Source: Deltaproteobacteria bacterium
Lineage (GTDB): Bacteria > Desulfobacterota > Desulfarculia > Desulfarculales > Desulfarculaceae
Assembly: GCA_020444165.1 (NCBI GenBank)
Contig: JAHLLK010000019.1
Coordinates: 1-64,000, forward strand
DNA length: 64,000 nt
Reading direction: 5' to 3'
Made by a program: the position numbers and the translations under genes. Under the pieces are notes generated by a model, which saw only the letters and a program-made list of their open reading frames with translations, had not been told where the DNA came from and searched no databases. Below, piece by piece: positions 62,234-64,000 of this stretch (its first letter is position 1; every line of letters begins with the position of its first letter).

Positions 62234-62960
62234 GGCGCGGAGCGGACCGGCCGGAGCCTGGCGGTTGCCCGTGGCCACCTGGAATATCCACGGCTGGGCC
62301 GGCTGGGACGGGCTGCCCCGGCCGGAACGCACCCTGGCCCATTTGCGGGGTTTGGGCGCGGAGGTGGTGGCCTTGCAGGAGGTCACCCTGGCCGAGGCCG
62401 GGGACGAGGGGGCGGGGGCGGCGGCCGAACTGGGGCGGGCCACCGGCCTGCTTCCCCTGTGGGGGCCCACCTTCACCAAGCCCGGCGGCCGTTTCGGCAA
62501 TGTGCTCCTCACCGCCCACCCGGTGCGGCAGGTGGCCCTCTTGGACCTGAGCCTGCCCGGCCGTGAGCCTCGGGGGGCCATCCTGGCCGAGCTGGAGGTG
62601 GCCGGGCGGGCGGTGCGGGTGGCGGCGACCCACTTGGGGCTGAACCGAGGGGAGAGGCGGCAACAAGTGGCCCGGCTCTGGGGACACCTGCAGCCAGACG
62701 TCCCCTATCCCACCATCGTGTTGGGAGATTTCAACCAGTGGCCCGGGGTGGGGCCCCTGGCGGCCTTCCGCCGGAGCGGCTATGGCCTGGGCCCGCGTCT
62801 CTGCACTTTCCCGGCCCGGCGGCCCGTGTTGGCCCTGGATCGGGTATTAGTGCGTGCTCCGGGCTGCCGGGTGCAGTGGAAGGTGGACAATAGGGGAGCG
62901 GTTGGCCAGATTTCGGATCACCTGGCCGTGCAAGCGGTTCTGGAAAGCCCAGGGGGGTGA
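62226..62960 (+). CDS. endonuclease/exonuclease/phosphatase family protein (YbhP-like)
   Basis: The 244-residue protein shows the EEP fold: ATWNIHGWAGWDG (Asn) near residue 18, VVALQEVTL (Glu) near 48, AATHLGLNRGERRQQVARL (His), VLGDFNQWPG (Asp, Asn) near 170, and the terminal GQISDHLAVQAVL (Asp-His). All catalytic positions are present. Overlap with the PLD-VTT gene and the family's usual partner (ClsB) suggest a role in lipid phosphate metabolism rather than DNA repair; this is inference. ATG 62226 lies within the end of the previous gene. Confidence 0.88.
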   Translation: MPEARSGPAGAWRLPVATWNIHGWAGWDGLPRPERTLAHLRGLGAEVVALQEVTLAEAGDEGAGAAAELGRATGLLPLWGPTFTKPGGRFGNVLLTAHPVRQVALLDLSLPGREPRGAILAELEVAGRAVRVAATHLGLNRGERRQQVARLWGHLQPDVPYPTIVLGDFNQWPGVGPLAAFRRSGYGLGPRLCTFPARRPVLALDRVLVRAPGCRVQWKVDNRGAVGQISDHLAVQAVLESPGG

Positions 62961-62978
62961 AAGCCCCCGGGCGGCGAC

Positions 62979-63338
62979 TCAGGCCAGTTCCTGCAGGCTG
63001 CTTTTAAGTTCGTCGCGATCCACCGGCTTGACCAGAAAGCGGTTCACGCCGGCCTGCCGGGCCAGGTCCCGGTCTTCGGGCGAGTTGCGGGAAGTCAAAA
63101 GGATTACCGGCAGATGGCGCAGGCGGGTGTCCGCCCGCAAAGCTTGGCAGACCTCCAGACCGGACAACCCGGGCATCATCCAGTCCAAAATGGTCAACTG
63201 GCAATCCGGGGTGTCGTTCAACAGCTCCAGGGCTCTTTCGCCCCGGTCCGAAAGCATGGTTTCATACCCCCAGGAGGTTAAGAGCCTGTCCAGGAGTATG
63301 CGGGTGGAAGGGTCGTCGTCCACCACCAGGATTTTCAT
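62979..63338 (-). CDS. single-domain response regulator (CheY-like)
   Basis: The 119-residue protein is only a receiver: acidic pocket ILVVDDDPSTR at residues 3-11, phosphoacceptor Asp in LTILDWMMPGLSGLE near 52, T/S at LLTSRN near 82 and KP at LVKPVD near 105. ATG 63338 (AAGGG upstream) is preferred over an open frame reaching 63443. No output domain or kinase is adjacent, so it is a stand-alone signal relay. Confidence 0.92.
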   Translation of the reverse strand: MKILVVDDDPSTRILLDRLLTSWGYETMLSDRGERALELLNDTPDCQLTILDWMMPGLSGLEVCQALRADTRLRHLPVILLTSRNSPEDRDLARQAGVNRFLVKPVDRDELKSSLQELA

Positions 63339-63443
63339 TGGCGAGCCCTTCTTCGAAGTATTCAAGAGCAAAGAGACCAACCAATCACTCCCCCCTTTGG
63401 AATGTTCCGAGCCGGAGACTCGTCCTTCCCTCTCTATCAACAT

Positions 63444-63788
63444 ATGACGAATTGGCCAGCGTGTAAATTGACGTTCCCCGCATAATTTACTAAGCCTGCG
63501 GATTAGGCAAGCATTGAACAGTATATTGCCAAAATAATTTTTAATACATACAAAATCAATATGTTGACTTGTAAAAAGCCGGAAAGCACGCCCCGGAAGG
63601 GCCGCTGGTCCGCCAGGCTGCCCGCCCGCCCGGCCCGGTTTTTCCGCAATTTACGGATTCCGCGGCCCGCCGGGAGAAATTGACAACCGGCGCGACCCCT
63701 GCCACCATGGCGGCAGGCAGGTGAAGTGCCCAGAGCACAGCCGACAGCCGCCGCCAAGGCGGCGCTCTACCCCAGGCGGGGCCAGTTC
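63444..63788. other. AT-rich intergenic region near the window end
   Basis: 63450-63575 is the most AT-rich stretch in the last 10 kb (for example aaaataatttttaatacata at 63532-63551). TTGCCA-17-TACAAA is a possible plus-strand promoter (63525-63553). No gene is supported. Confidence 0.45.
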
Positions 63789-64000
63789 ATGCCGACATTG
63801 CAGAAAATCCCGTTGGAGCTGCCGCTTCCCAGCCTGCGGGACAATACCGCCACCATGGACCGTCTGGCCAAGGCGCTGCGGCCCCGCTTGGGGGCCTGGC
63901 CCCAAGCCCCCCTGGGCCGGCTGGCCGGCTTTGCCCGGGTCATCCAGGCCGCCCGGGGCGGGCTGCTCACGGCCACGGTGGCCGAAAGCCCGGCCGGGCC
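63789..64000 (+). CDS. partial gene of unknown function, cut by the window end
   Basis: An open frame from ATG 63789 runs 70 codons without a stop to the window end: MPTLQKIPLELPLPSLRDN, then ATMDRLAKALRPRLGAWPQAPLG, then RLAGFARVIQAARGGLLTATVAE. It is rich in Leu, Ala and Arg with a helical look. I recognise no family. No strong ribosome site precedes the ATG, and the frame is open further left, so the start is uncertain and a later ATG (63855) is possible. Confidence 0.45.
   Translation, partial: MPTLQKIPLELPLPSLRDNTATMDRLAKALRPRLGAWPQAPLGRLAGFARVIQAARGGLLTATVAESPAG

Overview
The window is GC-rich chromosomal DNA from what looks like a free-living sulfate-reducing deltaproteobacterium (Desulfobacterota). 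The evidence is a Tmc-type transmembrane electron-transfer complex (tetrahaem cytochrome c, HdrD-like protein, cytochrome b), a desulfoferrodoxin, rubrerythrin and Tpx oxygen-defence set, a CooT-like nickel protein, a fumarase-succinate dehydrogenase operon as in complete oxidisers, PEP-CTERM proteins and many GTG/TTG starts. Desulfarculales is a reasonable guess from general resemblance, but no rRNA is present to settle it. I see no tRNA, rRNA, CRISPR array, prophage, integrase or transposase.

Layout. 1-540: two tandem repeats. 542-9475: a small zinc-ribbon gene on the minus strand, then housekeeping genes on the plus strand: queA-tgt (queuosine), yajC-secD-secF (secretion), parA-parB (chromosome partition) and a YacP/NYN RNase-like gene. 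9480-12730: repeat-rich DNA around plsY, DUF3842-CooT and a metallo-hydrolase. 12734-16252: an EamA transporter converging on hpt, a DUF3426 protein and a K+ channel. 16757-22099 (minus): fumarase alpha and beta, sdhC, sdhD, sdhA, sdhB, then sdhE. 22833-25110: a fused DUF2064-glycosyltransferase and a lipid kinase. 25303-28382: a secreted protein and two PEP-CTERM paralogues. 29413-31950 (minus): tmcC-tmcB-tmcA. 32447-35519: sfsA, a DUF255 protein and a zinc-ribbon protein. 35974-41827: small proteins, a TetR regulator and a four-gene minus operon (lipoprotein, GT9, ComB-like, methyltransferase). 42034-47755: hsp20, lactate permease, a divergent M24 protein and cysE-cysK. 48044-52695: a TatT-like TPR protein, a metallo-hydrolase, a Tat-signal PLP enzyme and rubrerythrin. 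53390-58864: tpx, a response regulator, three tandem secreted DUF2846-like paralogues, superoxide reductase and a half-ferritin. 59109-64000: L-lactate dehydrogenase, a PLD-VTT fusion with an EEP phosphatase, a response regulator and the start of an unidentified gene.

The least expected signal is between genes. At least three families of structured repeats recur. (1) Five near-perfect hairpins of 21-24 bp with conserved flanks have loop-proximal stem sequences that differ between copies but always remain paired; four sit directly after a stop codon in the orientation of that gene. (2) A 104-bp element bounded by CCAGATG/CATCTGG occurs three times. (3) Modular arrays of hairpins occur, including five hairpins in the sdhA-sdhB gap. 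Other leads are a Tat-exported cysteine-synthase-like enzyme, the triplicated secreted gene family, a PerR/Fur-like operator over the rubrerythrin promoter and a TetR-type palindrome upstream of the lactate permease.
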